This document shows, one piece after another, positions 8,833-17,766 of a DNA stretch of 64,000 bases. Source of the DNA: Achromobacter kerstersii. Its GTDB lineage: Bacteria; Pseudomonadota; Gammaproteobacteria; Burkholderiales; Burkholderiaceae_B. Location of the stretch: NCBI RefSeq assembly GCF_902859595.1, contig NZ_CADIJQ010000003.1, forward strand, positions 248,001 to 312,000, read 5' to 3'. Both the position numbers and the translations under genes were made by a program. Below the pieces are notes generated by a model. It worked only from the letters and a program-made list of their open reading frames with translations. It did no database searches and was not told where the DNA came from. The stretch's first letter is position 1, and each line of letters begins with the position of its first letter.

Positions 8833-9294
8833 TCAGGCCAGACGGGCCTTCACTTGGGCCGACAATGCGGTCATGTCGGCACGGCCGGCCAGCGCTTGCT
8901 TGAGCAGGCCCATGACCTTGCCCATGGCGGGTGCGCCCGTCACGCCTTGCGCGGCCACTTCGGCGAACGCGGCGTCGATGGCGGCGGCGACTTCTTCAGG
9001 GCTTGCGGCCTGCGGCAGGAATTCCTGCAGCACCAGCAATTCAGCCTTTTCCTGCTCCGCCGTTTCGGTGCGGCCGGCCTGTTCGAACGCGGCGATGGAC
9101 TCGCGGCGTTGCTTGACCTGCTTTTCGATGATGGCGGTGACTTCGGCGTCGTTCAGTTCGCGGCGTTCGTCCACTTCTTTCTGCTTGACGGCAGCCAGCA
9201 GGAAACGCAGCGTGGTCAGGCGCTCGGAGGCCTTGGCGCGCATGGCGTCCTTGACGGCGTCCGAGAGGCGGGTCTTGAGCGTAGCAGTGCTCAT
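8833..9294 (-). CDS. GatB/YqeY-domain protein
   Basis: A 153-residue, mostly helical protein of the YqeY family, related to the tail domain of the GatB amidotransferase subunit. Diagnostic segments are TTLRFLLAAVKQKEVDERRELND, the Glu/Lys-rich helix around EQEKAELLVLQEFLPQ, and GAPAMGKVMGLLKQALAGRAD near the C-terminus. The family is often found beside rpsU and dnaG, but neither is here. A role in tRNA-dependent amidation or tRNA quality control is often suggested but not shown by the sequence. Start ATG 9294. Confidence 0.88.
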   Translation of the reverse strand: MSTATLKTRLSDAVKDAMRAKASERLTTLRFLLAAVKQKEVDERRELNDAEVTAIIEKQVKQRRESIAAFEQAGRTETAEQEKAELLVLQEFLPQAASPEEVAAAIDAAFAEVAAQGVTGAPAMGKVMGLLKQALAGRADMTALSAQVKARLA

Positions 9295-9374
9295 GGGGAA
9301 ACCTTTAATGTGGTGTTGCGGCAATCGCCAAGTGTAAACCGGGCGTGCTGAATCGGGCGTCGCCTGAATCGGCT

Positions 9375-9815
9375 TTACTTCACCTGGGTCAAGTCGCCGC
9401 GCAGCGCCACGCCCGCCACCGTGGCGCCCGCATGGCATTCGTAATCCGTCTTGCTGGTGGACACGTTCTTGCGATAGTAGCTAACGATATTGGTCACCGC
9501 ATTGGCGTTGGCCTTTTTGGCGGCTTCGTGCAGGGCGATCACGGCGGATTGCGCCACCCATTCGCAGGCCACGGCGTCCTTCTTGGCGATGGCGTTGGTC
9601 TTGCGGTTGGTGACCACGCCCGATTCCAGCACCTTACCCTTGGGGCCCGTGCCGGCCAGGTAGAACTTGACGCTGCCGTCGATCTTGCCTGCCGCCAGCG
9701 CGGCGTCGATGGCGGGTTGCAGCGGCAGGAAGACGGTGCGATCCGCAGCCAGCGCCTGGGCCGAGCAGGCAAACGACAAGGAGAGGGCGCCGAACAGCTT
9801 GTAGGAAATCTTCAT
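9375..9815 (-). CDS. Small secreted protein of unknown function (often mislabelled excinuclease subunit)
   Basis: A 146-residue exported protein. MKISYKLFGALSLSFACSAQALAAD is a normal Sec signal peptide cut after ALA. The mature part, with DGSVKFYLAG, NRKTNA, ALHEAAKKANANAV and SYYRKN...YECHAG, resembles a widespread proteobacterial family that carries the misleading database name excinuclease ATPase subunit. It has no ATP-binding motif and cannot be UvrA. Two mature cysteines (ACEW and YECH) could form a disulphide. Start ATG 9815; a TTG at 9830 would add only five residues. Confidence 0.75.
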   Translation of the reverse strand: MKISYKLFGALSLSFACSAQALAADRTVFLPLQPAIDAALAAGKIDGSVKFYLAGTGPKGKVLESGVVTNRKTNAIAKKDAVACEWVAQSAVIALHEAAKKANANAVTNIVSYYRKNVSTSKTDYECHAGATVAGVALRGDLTQVK

Positions 9816-9867
9816 GACTTCTCGTTCCAAAAGTGAAGGTTGAAATACGCGCGCGCGTTGTCGGCGC

Positions 9868-11094
9868 TCAAGGCCAGCGGCGGAAAATAAGGGACGTATT
9901 TATCCCGCCAAACGCGAAATTGTTGTTCATGACGTATTCGTTATTCATGTGGCGGCCCTCGCCCTGCAGGTAATCGAGCTCGCCGCAACGCGGGTCGATA
10001 TTGCGCAGGTTCAAGGTGGGCGCGTACCAGTCGCGGTTCATCATTTCGATGCTGAACCACGACTCCAGCACGCCGCACGCGCCCAGCGTGTGGCCCAGAA
10101 AACTCTTCTGCGAGCTGATCGGCATGCGGCTGCCAAACAGGTTGTGGGTGGCTTGGGTTTCGGCGATGTCGCCTTGTTCTGTAGCGGTGCCGTGGCCGTT
10201 CACGTAGCCGATCGCCTCGGGCGGCAAGGCGGCATCAGCCAGCGCCATTTCCATGGCGATGCGCATGGTGGCGGCTTCGGGGCGGGTGATGTGCGTGCCG
10301 TCGGAGTTGCTGCCAAAGCCCACGATTTCTGCGTGGATGCGCGCACCGCGCGCCAGCGCGTGGTCCAGCGATTCCAGCACCAGCATGCCGCCGCCTTCGC
10401 CAATGACCAGGCCGTCGCGGTCACGGTCATAGGGGCGCGGCGTCAGTTCCGGCGTGCCGTTCTGCTGGCTGGTGGCGTAGAGCGCGTCGAACACCAGCGC
10501 TTCGCTGGCGCACAACTCTTCCGAGCCGCCCGCCAGCATCATTTCCTGACGGCCGTAGCGGATGGCTTCGTAGGCGTAGCCGATGCCCTGGCTGCCCGAC
10601 GTGCAGGCGCTGGAGGTCGGGATGATGCGGCCTTTCAGCTCGAAGAAGATGCCGACGTTGGCGGCGGTGGTGTGCGGCATCATGCGCACGTAGGAGTTTG
10701 CGTTCAGGTCTTCCGTGACGCCGTTGAGCAGCATGTTGCCGAAGGCGCGGATTTCGGCGGTGCTGCCCACTGATGACCCGCAAGCCACGCCCATGCGGCC
10801 ATCGGTAATGCTGGGGTCGCCCAAGAGCGCGGCGTCGGCCAGCGCCAGTTCGGCGGCGCGCACCGATAACTGCGACACGCGGCCCATGCTGCGCAGTTGC
10901 TTGCGGGTCCAGTGCGCGGGCACCTTGAAATCTTCAATCGGGCCTGCCAAACGGGTATTCAGTTCGGCAAAGCGCGACCAATCGGGCATGTAGCGGATGG
11001 CGCTGCGGCCCGATGCAAAGGCTTGCTGGACGCTTGCCCAATCGGAACCCAGTGCGCTGATGCCGGCCATGCCGGTGATGACGACGCGTTTCAT
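9868..11094 (-). CDS. apeR: Aryl polyene beta-ketoacyl-ACP synthase (ApeR type)
   Basis: FabF-like condensing enzyme of 408 residues that extends an ACP-bound chain with malonyl-ACP. The Cys-His-His triad is complete: the nucleophile in SSACTSGSQG, then NGHGTATEQGD and KSFLGHTLGACG. It is the last gene of the operon. Its ATG at 11094 shares a base with the stop of the ketoreductase gene (TGATG), and GGAGGG lies eight bases before it, so I prefer this to the GTG at 11100. By order it equals ApeR of the E. coli cluster. Confidence 0.9.
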   Translation of the reverse strand: MKRVVITGMAGISALGSDWASVQQAFASGRSAIRYMPDWSRFAELNTRLAGPIEDFKVPAHWTRKQLRSMGRVSQLSVRAAELALADAALLGDPSITDGRMGVACGSSVGSTAEIRAFGNMLLNGVTEDLNANSYVRMMPHTTAANVGIFFELKGRIIPTSSACTSGSQGIGYAYEAIRYGRQEMMLAGGSEELCASEALVFDALYATSQQNGTPELTPRPYDRDRDGLVIGEGGGMLVLESLDHALARGARIHAEIVGFGSNSDGTHITRPEAATMRIAMEMALADAALPPEAIGYVNGHGTATEQGDIAETQATHNLFGSRMPISSQKSFLGHTLGACGVLESWFSIEMMNRDWYAPTLNLRNIDPRCGELDYLQGEGRHMNNEYVMNNNFAFGGINTSLIFRRWP

Positions 11095-11825
11095 CAGCAC
11101 AGCCCTCCGTTCACAGCGATGACCTGGCGCGTGATGTAGGCCGCACCGGGCGACATCAGGAACACCACGGTGGCGGCAACCTCTTCGGGCCGCCCCATGC
11201 GTTGGGCCGGCACGGCTTTCAAGATTTCTTCCACGGGCACGTGCTCGTCAATCATGTCGGTGTCGATCAGGCCGGGGGCCACGCAATTCACGGTGATCTG
11301 GCGTTTGGCCAGTTCAACCGCCAGCGCTTTCGCCGCGCCGATCAGCCCGGCTTTGGAGGCGCTGTAGTTGACCTGGCCACGGTTGCCCACCAAGCCCGAC
11401 ACCGACGCCATGCAGACCACCCGGCCTGCCGCACGGCGCCGGATCATGGGCATGGCAAGCGGGCTGAGCACGTTGTAGAAGCCGTCGAGATTGGTGCGCA
11501 GCACCTGGTCCCAGTCGTCGCCCGTCAGCGCGGGGAACGCGCCGTCGCGAGTCAGGCCGGCATTCAGCACAACACCGTAATACGCGCCGTGCGCATCAAC
11601 GTCTGCTTGCAGGACGGCGGCGCATTGGGCGCGGTCAGACACGTCAAATTGCAGGACGCGGGCTTGCCGGCCGCGCGCCTGGACTTCGGCCTGTACGGCT
11701 TCGGCTTGTTCGCGTTGCTGGCGGCAGTGCAGCACCAGGTCATGGCCTGCGTCGGCCAGGGCCAGCGCGATGGCGCGGCCGATGCCGCGGCTTGAGCCGG
11801 TTACGAGGATGGGGGCAGCGCTCAT
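11094..11825 (-). CDS. apeQ: 3-ketoacyl-ACP reductase of the aryl polyene pathway (FabG-like)
   Basis: Short-chain dehydrogenase of 243 residues that reduces the 3-keto group after each condensation with NADPH. It has the cofactor loop TGSSRGIG, the NAG motif (LNAGLTRDG), and the catalytic Ser and Tyr/Lys in MASVSGLVGNRGQVNYSASKAG. The start ATG 11825 overlaps the stop of the dehydratase gene as ATGA, indicating coupled translation. The position between dehydratase and terminal ketosynthase matches ApeQ. Confidence 0.9.
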   Translation of the reverse strand: MSAAPILVTGSSRGIGRAIALALADAGHDLVLHCRQQREQAEAVQAEVQARGRQARVLQFDVSDRAQCAAVLQADVDAHGAYYGVVLNAGLTRDGAFPALTGDDWDQVLRTNLDGFYNVLSPLAMPMIRRRAAGRVVCMASVSGLVGNRGQVNYSASKAGLIGAAKALAVELAKRQITVNCVAPGLIDTDMIDEHVPVEEILKAVPAQRMGRPEEVAATVVFLMSPGAAYITRQVIAVNGGLC

Positions 11826-12283
11826 TGAAGGGGGGCTTCCTGAATAAATGCAGTGGGGTCTTTGGGCTGATAGACATTCAGCCGGGCCAGGGCCAGCAGG
11901 CGGGTCTCGTCGCGCAGTTCGCACTCGAAGACGCTCATGCCGCTGGCGTCGATCAGGCCGCGTTGGACGTGGATGAATAGCGCCGCGCCTGCGGGCAGGC
12001 GGTCGATATGGCATTCGTAGCGGCGCGTGCCAAGCAGAAAGCCCAGCTTCACGGCGTCACCCGCCTGGCGCGCCTGGCAACCGGCCCACGCGCCAACGGC
12101 TTGCGCCATGAGCTCCATGCCCAGCCAGGGCGGCAGCGAACCGTCGGGCAGCGAGTACGGGCCGGGTCTGACGACGGCGCGGGCGCGCAGGCTGTCATCG
12201 TCATAGCCGTCGACGTGGTCGATCAAAATCATGTTGCCGGCGTGCGGCAACAGGCTGGCCACGGGCCAGGGGCAGGCGTTCAT
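11822..12283 (-). CDS. apeP: 3-hydroxyacyl-ACP dehydratase, hotdog fold (ApeP type)
   Basis: A 153-residue hotdog protein that removes water to create each double bond of the polyene. LLPHAGNMILIDHV carries the candidate catalytic His, and LGMELMAQAVGAWAG carries the Glu on the long helix, as in FabA/FabZ relatives. In characterised aryl polyene systems ApeP pairs with ApeI. The ApeI counterpart here is fused to the ligase at 20558-22420. Start ATG 12283 overlaps the upstream ketosynthase stop as ATGA. Confidence 0.87.
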   Translation of the reverse strand: MNACPWPVASLLPHAGNMILIDHVDGYDDDSLRARAVVRPGPYSLPDGSLPPWLGMELMAQAVGAWAGCQARQAGDAVKLGFLLGTRRYECHIDRLPAGAALFIHVQRGLIDASGMSVFECELRDETRLLALARLNVYQPKDPTAFIQEAPLQ

Positions 12284-13479
12284 GTGCGGGCTCCCAGGAT
12301 CAGGCTGGCGTTGTTGCCGCCGAAGGCAAACGAGTTGCTCATGGCGATGCGCGCGCGTCCGCCGGCGTAGTGTTGCTGGCCGGTGCTGAACGTCAGGGCG
12401 GGCAACGCCGGGTCGCCTTGGCCGTCCCACACGTGGGGCATCAGGCGGCCGTCGGCATTGCGTGACGACAGCGTCATCCACGCCAGCGCGGCTTCCATGG
12501 CGCCGGCCGCGCCCAGCGTGTGGCCGGTCAGCGCCTTGGTCGACGCGCACGGCACGCCGTCGGGGAACACGGCTTGCATGGCGTGGCTTTCCATGGCGTC
12601 GTTGTGCGGGGTGCCAGTGCCGTGCAGGTTGACCCAGCCGATGCTGGCGGGCGTCACGTTCGCCGATTGCAGGGCCGCCAGCATGGCCTGCCGCGCGCCT
12701 GCGCCGGTGGGTTCGGGCGCTGACATGTGCCAGGCGTCGGAACTGGCGCCGCCGCCCAGAAGCGCCACGGCATCGGCGTCGGCGGCCTCGCGCTCCATCA
12801 CGAACAGAACACCGGCTTCACCGATGTTGATGCCGCGGCGGTTGGCCGAGAACGGCAGGCAGAGCGCGTCGTCCACGGCTTCCAGCGTGGCGAACCCATT
12901 GATCGTCAGGCGGCACAGCGTGTCTGCGCCGCCGCAGACGACGGCGTCGCACAGGCCGGCGACCAGCAGCCGGCGCGCCGACAGCAGCGCGCGGGCGCTA
13001 GACGTGCAGGCGGTGGACAGCGTGTAGGCCGGGCCCGTCACACCCAGGTGCGCCGCCAGAAACGAGGCGGGCGACGACAAGGCCTGGCGCCGATAGTCGT
13101 AGCGGGCGGGCCAGGCCCCGTGCGCCGCCAGATGGCGGAAGTCGGGCGCGTTGTCGTTCACGCCCGACGTGCTGGTGCCCAGCACCACCGCCACGCGGTC
13201 CGCGCCGTAGCGGGCGATGGCGCGTTGCAGTTGCGGTGCGATCTGGTCTGCGCACGCCAGCAGCAATTGGTTGTTGCGGCTGTGATGCTGCGCGGGCAGG
13301 GCGTCAGGGATGGCGGGCAACGCGCCTGCGTAGCCGCCCAGCGTCAGGCTGCGGCCATCGACCCAGCCGGTTTGCGCGCGCATGCCCGAGGTGTCGCCGT
13401 TGAACGCGGCTTGCGCGACCGTATCGACGCCTGCACCTAGCGCGCAGACGATACCCGGGGTGCCCAACCAGCTGTTCAT
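12280..13479 (-). CDS. apeO: Aryl polyene beta-ketoacyl-ACP synthase (ApeO type)
   Basis: Second complete ketosynthase of the operon, 399 residues. The nucleophile is in STACTSSARALL, and the His residues are in NLHGTGTPHND and KALTGHTLGAAG. In the E. coli pathway ApeO works with a Cys-less partner, ApeC, whose counterpart is encoded at 24342-25109. The ATG at 13479 overlaps the preceding lipoprotein stop as ATGA and has AAGGAG just upstream. A longer reading from 13509 would add ten residues with no support. Confidence 0.9.
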   Translation of the reverse strand: MNSWLGTPGIVCALGAGVDTVAQAAFNGDTSGMRAQTGWVDGRSLTLGGYAGALPAIPDALPAQHHSRNNQLLLACADQIAPQLQRAIARYGADRVAVVLGTSTSGVNDNAPDFRHLAAHGAWPARYDYRRQALSSPASFLAAHLGVTGPAYTLSTACTSSARALLSARRLLVAGLCDAVVCGGADTLCRLTINGFATLEAVDDALCLPFSANRRGINIGEAGVLFVMEREAADADAVALLGGGASSDAWHMSAPEPTGAGARQAMLAALQSANVTPASIGWVNLHGTGTPHNDAMESHAMQAVFPDGVPCASTKALTGHTLGAAGAMEAALAWMTLSSRNADGRLMPHVWDGQGDPALPALTFSTGQQHYAGGRARIAMSNSFAFGGNNASLILGART

Positions 13480-14135
13480 GGTTGCTCCTTGAGCGGCGAG
13501 ATGCGCCACGTGACGCCGCTAGCGGTGGTAATCGAAAACACGTCGGCGTTTGAGACGTTTGTTGTTGTGGTTTGCGCATTCGTGGCTTGCGCATTGGTGG
13601 CTTTCGCGTTGGTGGCTTGCGCATTCGTGGCTTGCGCATTGGCGGCGTCCGCGTTGTTGGCTTGCGGCCAGCGGACCTTCCAGCGCACCGCGCCCCGCTC
13701 CAGCAGGCTGCGTTCGGCCGCGCCGCCGCTGTCTGTCTGCGCACGCCAGTTGCCCGCGCCATAGGCGGCATCCAGATTTTCTTGCGGCGTCCACGCGAAC
13801 ATCAGCGCGGCGAACAGGTCGCGCGCCTGCGCATTGGGCCGCAAGAAACCGTCATTGCGCCATTGCCCGTGTTCCAGCATCTGGCGCGCCTGCGGCACGC
13901 CCATGGGGTCGAACAGCGACCAACGCAGCGCCGCGCCTTCGCGCTGCACGACCAGCATCGCGTCCAGTGCCGGTTGGCCCGGCGCTTCCTGCACCACATG
14001 CAACTGGCGCGGAACGGAAAAATCGGCATCGCGCGCAGGCATGGGCGGCGCGCCCGCGCAGCCGGCCAGCAGGGCGAACGTCATTGCCACGGCCAGCGTG
14101 CGGCAAGAGAGCAGGAAGGACGGAATGGCGCGCAT
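13476..14135 (-). CDS. DUF3261-type lipoprotein of the aryl polyene operon
   Basis: A 219-residue lipoprotein: Arg-containing signal, hydrophobic core (LAVAMTFALLAGCAG) and lipobox LAGC. The mature domain contains LHVVQEAPGQPALDAMLVVQ and SLFDPMGVPQARQMLEHG, the pattern of DUF3261 proteins found in aryl polyene and flexirubin clusters, where an envelope or export role is assumed. Residues ~163-195 are a low-complexity repeat of ATNAQ units inserted between two strands, encoded by a 15-base tandem repeat. It sits between the FAD enzyme and ApeO, each within a few bases. Confidence 0.8.
   Translation of the reverse strand: MRAIPSFLLSCRTLAVAMTFALLAGCAGAPPMPARDADFSVPRQLHVVQEAPGQPALDAMLVVQREGAALRWSLFDPMGVPQARQMLEHGQWRNDGFLRPNAQARDLFAALMFAWTPQENLDAAYGAGNWRAQTDSGGAAERSLLERGAVRWKVRWPQANNADAANAQATNAQATNAKATNAQATNAQTTTTNVSNADVFSITTASGVTWRISPLKEQP
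13553..13660. repeat. In-frame 15-base tandem repeat inside the DUF3261 lipoprotein gene
   Basis: About six imperfect copies of a 15-base unit (plus-strand core GCATTCGTGGCTTGC) encode five-residue ATNAQ/ATNAK units. The period is a multiple of three, so the frame is kept. The stretch is an insertion in an otherwise globular domain and is a likely length-variable site. Confidence 0.75.
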
Positions 14136-14143
14136 CGTTGGAA

Positions 14144-15391
14144 TCAGACCGGTTCCGCTTGCGCGTCGGCGCTGCGGCACAGTTCGCTCAGCATGCGCAG
14201 ACGGCGCTGCGGGCTGGCGACGAAAGGGTTGCTCGCGTCCCAGGCGTAGCCGGCAAGAATCGAGCTGATCATGCGGCGGATTTCCGGCTGCGCGTTCTTG
14301 TAGAACACGACGTCCTGGAATTCGCCGCTGTACCAGCCTTGCACGTAAGCGCGGAACGTTTCCACGCCCACCATCAAGGGGTCGGCAAAGTCCGCTTGCC
14401 AATCCACGATTTCACCGCCCAGCTGGCGGTGCAAGGCGTCGGTGGCCAGTTTCGACGAGCGCAGCGCAATGGTGACGCCGGAGGAAAACACCGGGTCCAG
14501 GAATTCGGCGGCGTTACCCAGCAGCGCATAGCCCGGGCCATGCAAGCGCGTGACGCTGGCGGAATAGCCGCCGATGGTGTTGGCGGGCGTGTCCCAGACC
14601 GCGTTGGCCAGCACGCGCTTCAGGTTGGGGGCGGCGTCGGCCATGGCGCGCAAGGTGGTCATCAGGTCTTGGTCGGGGCCGCCGAAAAGGTCTTGCCCGC
14701 CCACCACGCCGAACGAGCAGCGGCCGTTCGAGAACGGAATCAGCCAATACCAGATGCCCGGTTCTTCGGGGTGCACGCTGATCAGGATCTTTTCGCGGTC
14801 AAAGCCGGCGTCGTCGATGCGGTCTTCGATGTGCGTGAAGATGGCCTTGCGCGGCGGCATCGACGACGGGCGTTCCAGGTCCAGCAGGCGCGCCAGCACC
14901 CGGCCGTAGCCGCTGGCGTCCAGCACAAAGCGGCTCTTGATTTGGCGGGTGACGCCGTCGGCGTCGCGCACGTCCAGCACGGGGCTGTCGCCGTTGAAAT
15001 CCGCCGCCGTGACTTCTTGCAGATAGCGCACTTCAACGCCCTGGCGGGCGGCGTCGTCGGCCAGCACCTTGTCGAAGGTGGCGCGCTGCACCTGGAAGGT
15101 GGTGCCGGGGCCGGGGCTGAATTTGTCGCGGAAATCGAAGTAGGTGTATTCATCGCCGCGCGCGAAGGCGGCGCCGTTCTTGACCTGGAAGCCTGCGGCC
15201 TGAACGGCGGGCATCATGCCGGCCTCTTCCACGAATTCCAGGCAGTGCGCCAGCAGGCTTTCGCCAATGGAAAAGCGCGGGAACTGCTGGCGTTCCAACA
15301 TCAGCACATCGTGCCCTTGCCGCTTGAGCAGGGCGGCCGCGACTGCGCCGGCAGGGCCTGCTCCGATAACGACGACTTCACGATGTTCCAT
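14144..15391 (-). CDS. FAD-dependent oxidoreductase of the aryl polyene operon
   Basis: A 415-residue flavoprotein related to tryptophan halogenases and geranylgeranyl reductases. The N-terminal Rossmann motif is VVVIGAGPAGAVAAALL. ERQQFPRFSIGESLL and YALLGNAAEFLDPVFSSG are the FAD-binding blocks; the second has GNAA rather than the usual GDAA. No WxWxIP halogenase motif is seen, so ring hydroxylation or another redox step is more likely than halogenation. Start at ATG 15391, where the family begins; ATG 15406 is an alternative. It lies eight bases before the lipoprotein gene. Confidence 0.82.
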   Translation of the reverse strand: MEHREVVVIGAGPAGAVAAALLKRQGHDVLMLERQQFPRFSIGESLLAHCLEFVEEAGMMPAVQAAGFQVKNGAAFARGDEYTYFDFRDKFSPGPGTTFQVQRATFDKVLADDAARQGVEVRYLQEVTAADFNGDSPVLDVRDADGVTRQIKSRFVLDASGYGRVLARLLDLERPSSMPPRKAIFTHIEDRIDDAGFDREKILISVHPEEPGIWYWLIPFSNGRCSFGVVGGQDLFGGPDQDLMTTLRAMADAAPNLKRVLANAVWDTPANTIGGYSASVTRLHGPGYALLGNAAEFLDPVFSSGVTIALRSSKLATDALHRQLGGEIVDWQADFADPLMVGVETFRAYVQGWYSGEFQDVVFYKNAQPEIRRMISSILAGYAWDASNPFVASPQRRLRMLSELCRSADAQAEPV

Positions 15392-15432
15392 GCGAGATGC
15401 TTCCATGTCAGTGTGATGAGTGGGGGTAAAGG

Positions 15433-17766
15433 TCAGGCGGATTGCGGTGGGCGTATCCACGGGGCCCACAGCAACGAGAACGCAACGCCTAGCGCCACCG
15501 CCAGCCCGAAATTGGCGATGGCGGGCGTTTGGCTGATGGCCAGCAGGCCGAACGACAACAGCGTGGTGACGGCGCCCAGCAAGATGCCGACAAGGCTGGC
15601 CGCCGCGCCCGCCACGCGTTCGTACATGAAGATGGCGTAGTCCACGCCGATGGCGGACACCAGCAGCAGGCCGAACAGGCTGAACAACGTCAGCGGTTGG
15701 CCCAGGTATCCCAGCGCGGCCAGCGCGCAGGCGGTGGCGGCCAGCGGCACCGCCAGAATGCGCCAGGTTGCCGCGCGCCCCAAGGTCAACAGCAGCAGCA
15801 CGGCGGCCACGCCGTAGGACAGCAGCTTGAGCTCGGCGGCTTCAATGCGGGTGGCGGCGAACATGTGGTTCAGGTCGCCGCTGCGGTCCACCAGCACGAC
15901 TCCCGGCAGGCCTTCTGCAATGCCCTCTAGCGCGGCGGCGTTGCGCAGGCCCAGTAACGTGACCATGCCTGCTGCTTCGCCGTCGTGCACGCCCAGCCAT
16001 TGACCGCGCCAGCGTTCGGCCAATGGCCCTTGCAACGCGTCGTCAATGGTGATTGCGGGCAGCGTGGCCATGGCTTGCAAAGTCTGCTGCAAGGCGTCAA
16101 ACGGAATACCGATGTCTGTCAGCGGCTTCCACACGTCAGGCTGCGCGGCCAAGGTTGCCAGGCGTGCGCCTAGCGCTTGTTGATCGGCTGCCGGCGACAC
16201 CAGCTGGCTAAGCGCGTTGTAGGCGGCAAGGTCGCCGTTCTTGACCAGCGCATCCAGCTTTCGGCCCACTTGCGCTTGACGGCGCAACAGCTCGTCGGCG
16301 TTGGCGGCGCGAACCAGGAAGAACTGGCTCGTCGGCGTGAAGCCGGTGATCTCGCCAATCTGGCGCGCCTGTTGCAAGAGCGGCGCGGGCAGGCTCAGCC
16401 ATTGGCGCAAATCATCCTGGATGACCAGCCGGCTGATGCCGCCCACCGTGGCGGCGGCCATGATCAGCGCGCCGATGCCCAACAGCGCGCGCCGGCTGGC
16501 CAGACGTTCGCGCGCGCGCAGCGCGGCGTTGGCGGCGTGCAGCAGCGGCGGCCAGGGGCGCGGACGCCATCCGTCCATCCAGGCGGGCAGCTGGCAGACC
16601 GTGCAGGCGTAAGCGCCCAGCAGGCCAGCGGCGGAAAACACGGCCGTCTGCGTCAAGGCGGGGAAGGGGGTGAAGGCCAGCGCGATGTAGCCGACCAGGC
16701 TGGCGGCCAGGCTGATCGTCAGGCCCGGCAACACGCGGCGCAACGCCGGCCACGCGCGCCAGTCGGGCATGCCATAGCTTTTGCCGAGCCAATGCATGGG
16801 AAAGTCCACGGCCACGCCGATGAGGCTGGCGCCAATCACCAGCGTCAGTACATGGATCGACCCAAACACCGCCACGCAAGCCACCGCGCCCGTCAGCAAG
16901 CCCACCGCTACCGGCACAAACGCCAGCAGCGCGCGCACGCGGCGCAAGGCCAGCAGCAAGACCAGGATGATGCCGGCCATGGCGCTGGAACCGATCCACG
17001 AACTTTCCGCTACCGCCTGCTGGCGGCCGGACGCAGCGTACAGCGGGCCGCCCGCCACGAGCAGTTCCGCGCCATCCGCGCGCAGCGCTTCGCGGTCTCG
17101 CTCGATTTGTGCCGACATGCCTTGCGGCGCATCGGTGTCGAACGCGTCGGCGCGCGTTTCAGCGCGCACCAACACCCAGTGCTTGCCGCCGTGCTCGGCT
17201 TGCAGCATGCCCGTGCCCATGTCGTACTGCACCGCGCCGCCCGGGCGCAGCGCTTGTTCGGCGCGGCGGGTCAAGCCCAGCCAATCCTGGTCCACGGGCA
17301 CCAGCCCCGATGACGAGAACGGGTCCGACAGCTCGCGCGCGCGCCGTTGGGCGTAGGCGGTGGGGTCGGACAGCAACTGATCACGGTCGGCCGCAGGCAG
17401 CATGGCCAAACGGCCGGCCAGCAATTGCGCGCGCACGGCGGACAGGTCCACGTTCAGTTCAAGCTTGACCGACGCGAACAAGCCGCTGCGCGCCCAGCGT
17501 TCGGCGAGCAACTTCGCGGGCGCGGCCGGGTCCGCGGCGTCAGCTCGGGCGGCAACCAGCGCCAGCACTTGGCGCGACAGCGGCTCCTGGATGCGGGCTT
17601 CGGCCAATTGGCGCGTGGCGTCTGCGGTGGCGGCGTGCGGCACCAGCTCCATCAGGTTGGCCGACACCGGCCAGCCGTGGCGGCACTGCCAGGCGCCTAC
17701 ACACAGCACCAGCAGCAAGCCCAGCTTGAATAGCCGGGGCAGCCAGCGTTCAATCGGCAAACGCAC
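15433..17766 (-). CDS. apeM: MMPL/RND-family exporter of the aryl polyene operon
   Basis: Inner-membrane exporter of 777 residues with the twice-repeated RND layout: one helix, a large periplasmic loop (~40-250), a helix bundle, then a second helix, loop and bundle ending LWAPWIRP. VIGASLIGVAVDFPMHWLGKSYG and LLLVSAIGVDYAIFMYERVAG are the two equivalent helix-4 segments; the charged Asp in each fits proton coupling. It probably lifts the aryl polyene lipid from the inner membrane with the LolA-like carrier. The start is GTG 17766, with GGAG six bases before. It overlaps the carrier gene by 17 bases. Confidence 0.87.
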   Translation of the reverse strand: MRLPIERWLPRLFKLGLLLVLCVGAWQCRHGWPVSANLMELVPHAATADATRQLAEARIQEPLSRQVLALVAARADAADPAAPAKLLAERWARSGLFASVKLELNVDLSAVRAQLLAGRLAMLPAADRDQLLSDPTAYAQRRARELSDPFSSSGLVPVDQDWLGLTRRAEQALRPGGAVQYDMGTGMLQAEHGGKHWVLVRAETRADAFDTDAPQGMSAQIERDREALRADGAELLVAGGPLYAASGRQQAVAESSWIGSSAMAGIILVLLLALRRVRALLAFVPVAVGLLTGAVACVAVFGSIHVLTLVIGASLIGVAVDFPMHWLGKSYGMPDWRAWPALRRVLPGLTISLAASLVGYIALAFTPFPALTQTAVFSAAGLLGAYACTVCQLPAWMDGWRPRPWPPLLHAANAALRARERLASRRALLGIGALIMAAATVGGISRLVIQDDLRQWLSLPAPLLQQARQIGEITGFTPTSQFFLVRAANADELLRRQAQVGRKLDALVKNGDLAAYNALSQLVSPAADQQALGARLATLAAQPDVWKPLTDIGIPFDALQQTLQAMATLPAITIDDALQGPLAERWRGQWLGVHDGEAAGMVTLLGLRNAAALEGIAEGLPGVVLVDRSGDLNHMFAATRIEAAELKLLSYGVAAVLLLLTLGRAATWRILAVPLAATACALAALGYLGQPLTLFSLFGLLLVSAIGVDYAIFMYERVAGAAASLVGILLGAVTTLLSFGLLAISQTPAIANFGLAVALGVAFSLLWAPWIRPPQSA

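Noticed and set aside
9375-9815. Excinuclease ATPase subunit
   Set aside because: The common database name does not fit: there is a signal peptide, no Walker motif and only 146 residues.
14144-15391. Tryptophan halogenase
   Set aside because: The fold is related, but I see no WxWxIP motif, so halogenation is not supported.
13550-15640. Long plus-strand open frame opposite the lipoprotein and FAD enzyme genes
   Set aside because: It is the antisense shadow of well-supported minus-strand genes in GC-rich DNA, with Arg/Ala/His-rich low-complexity translation and no domain.
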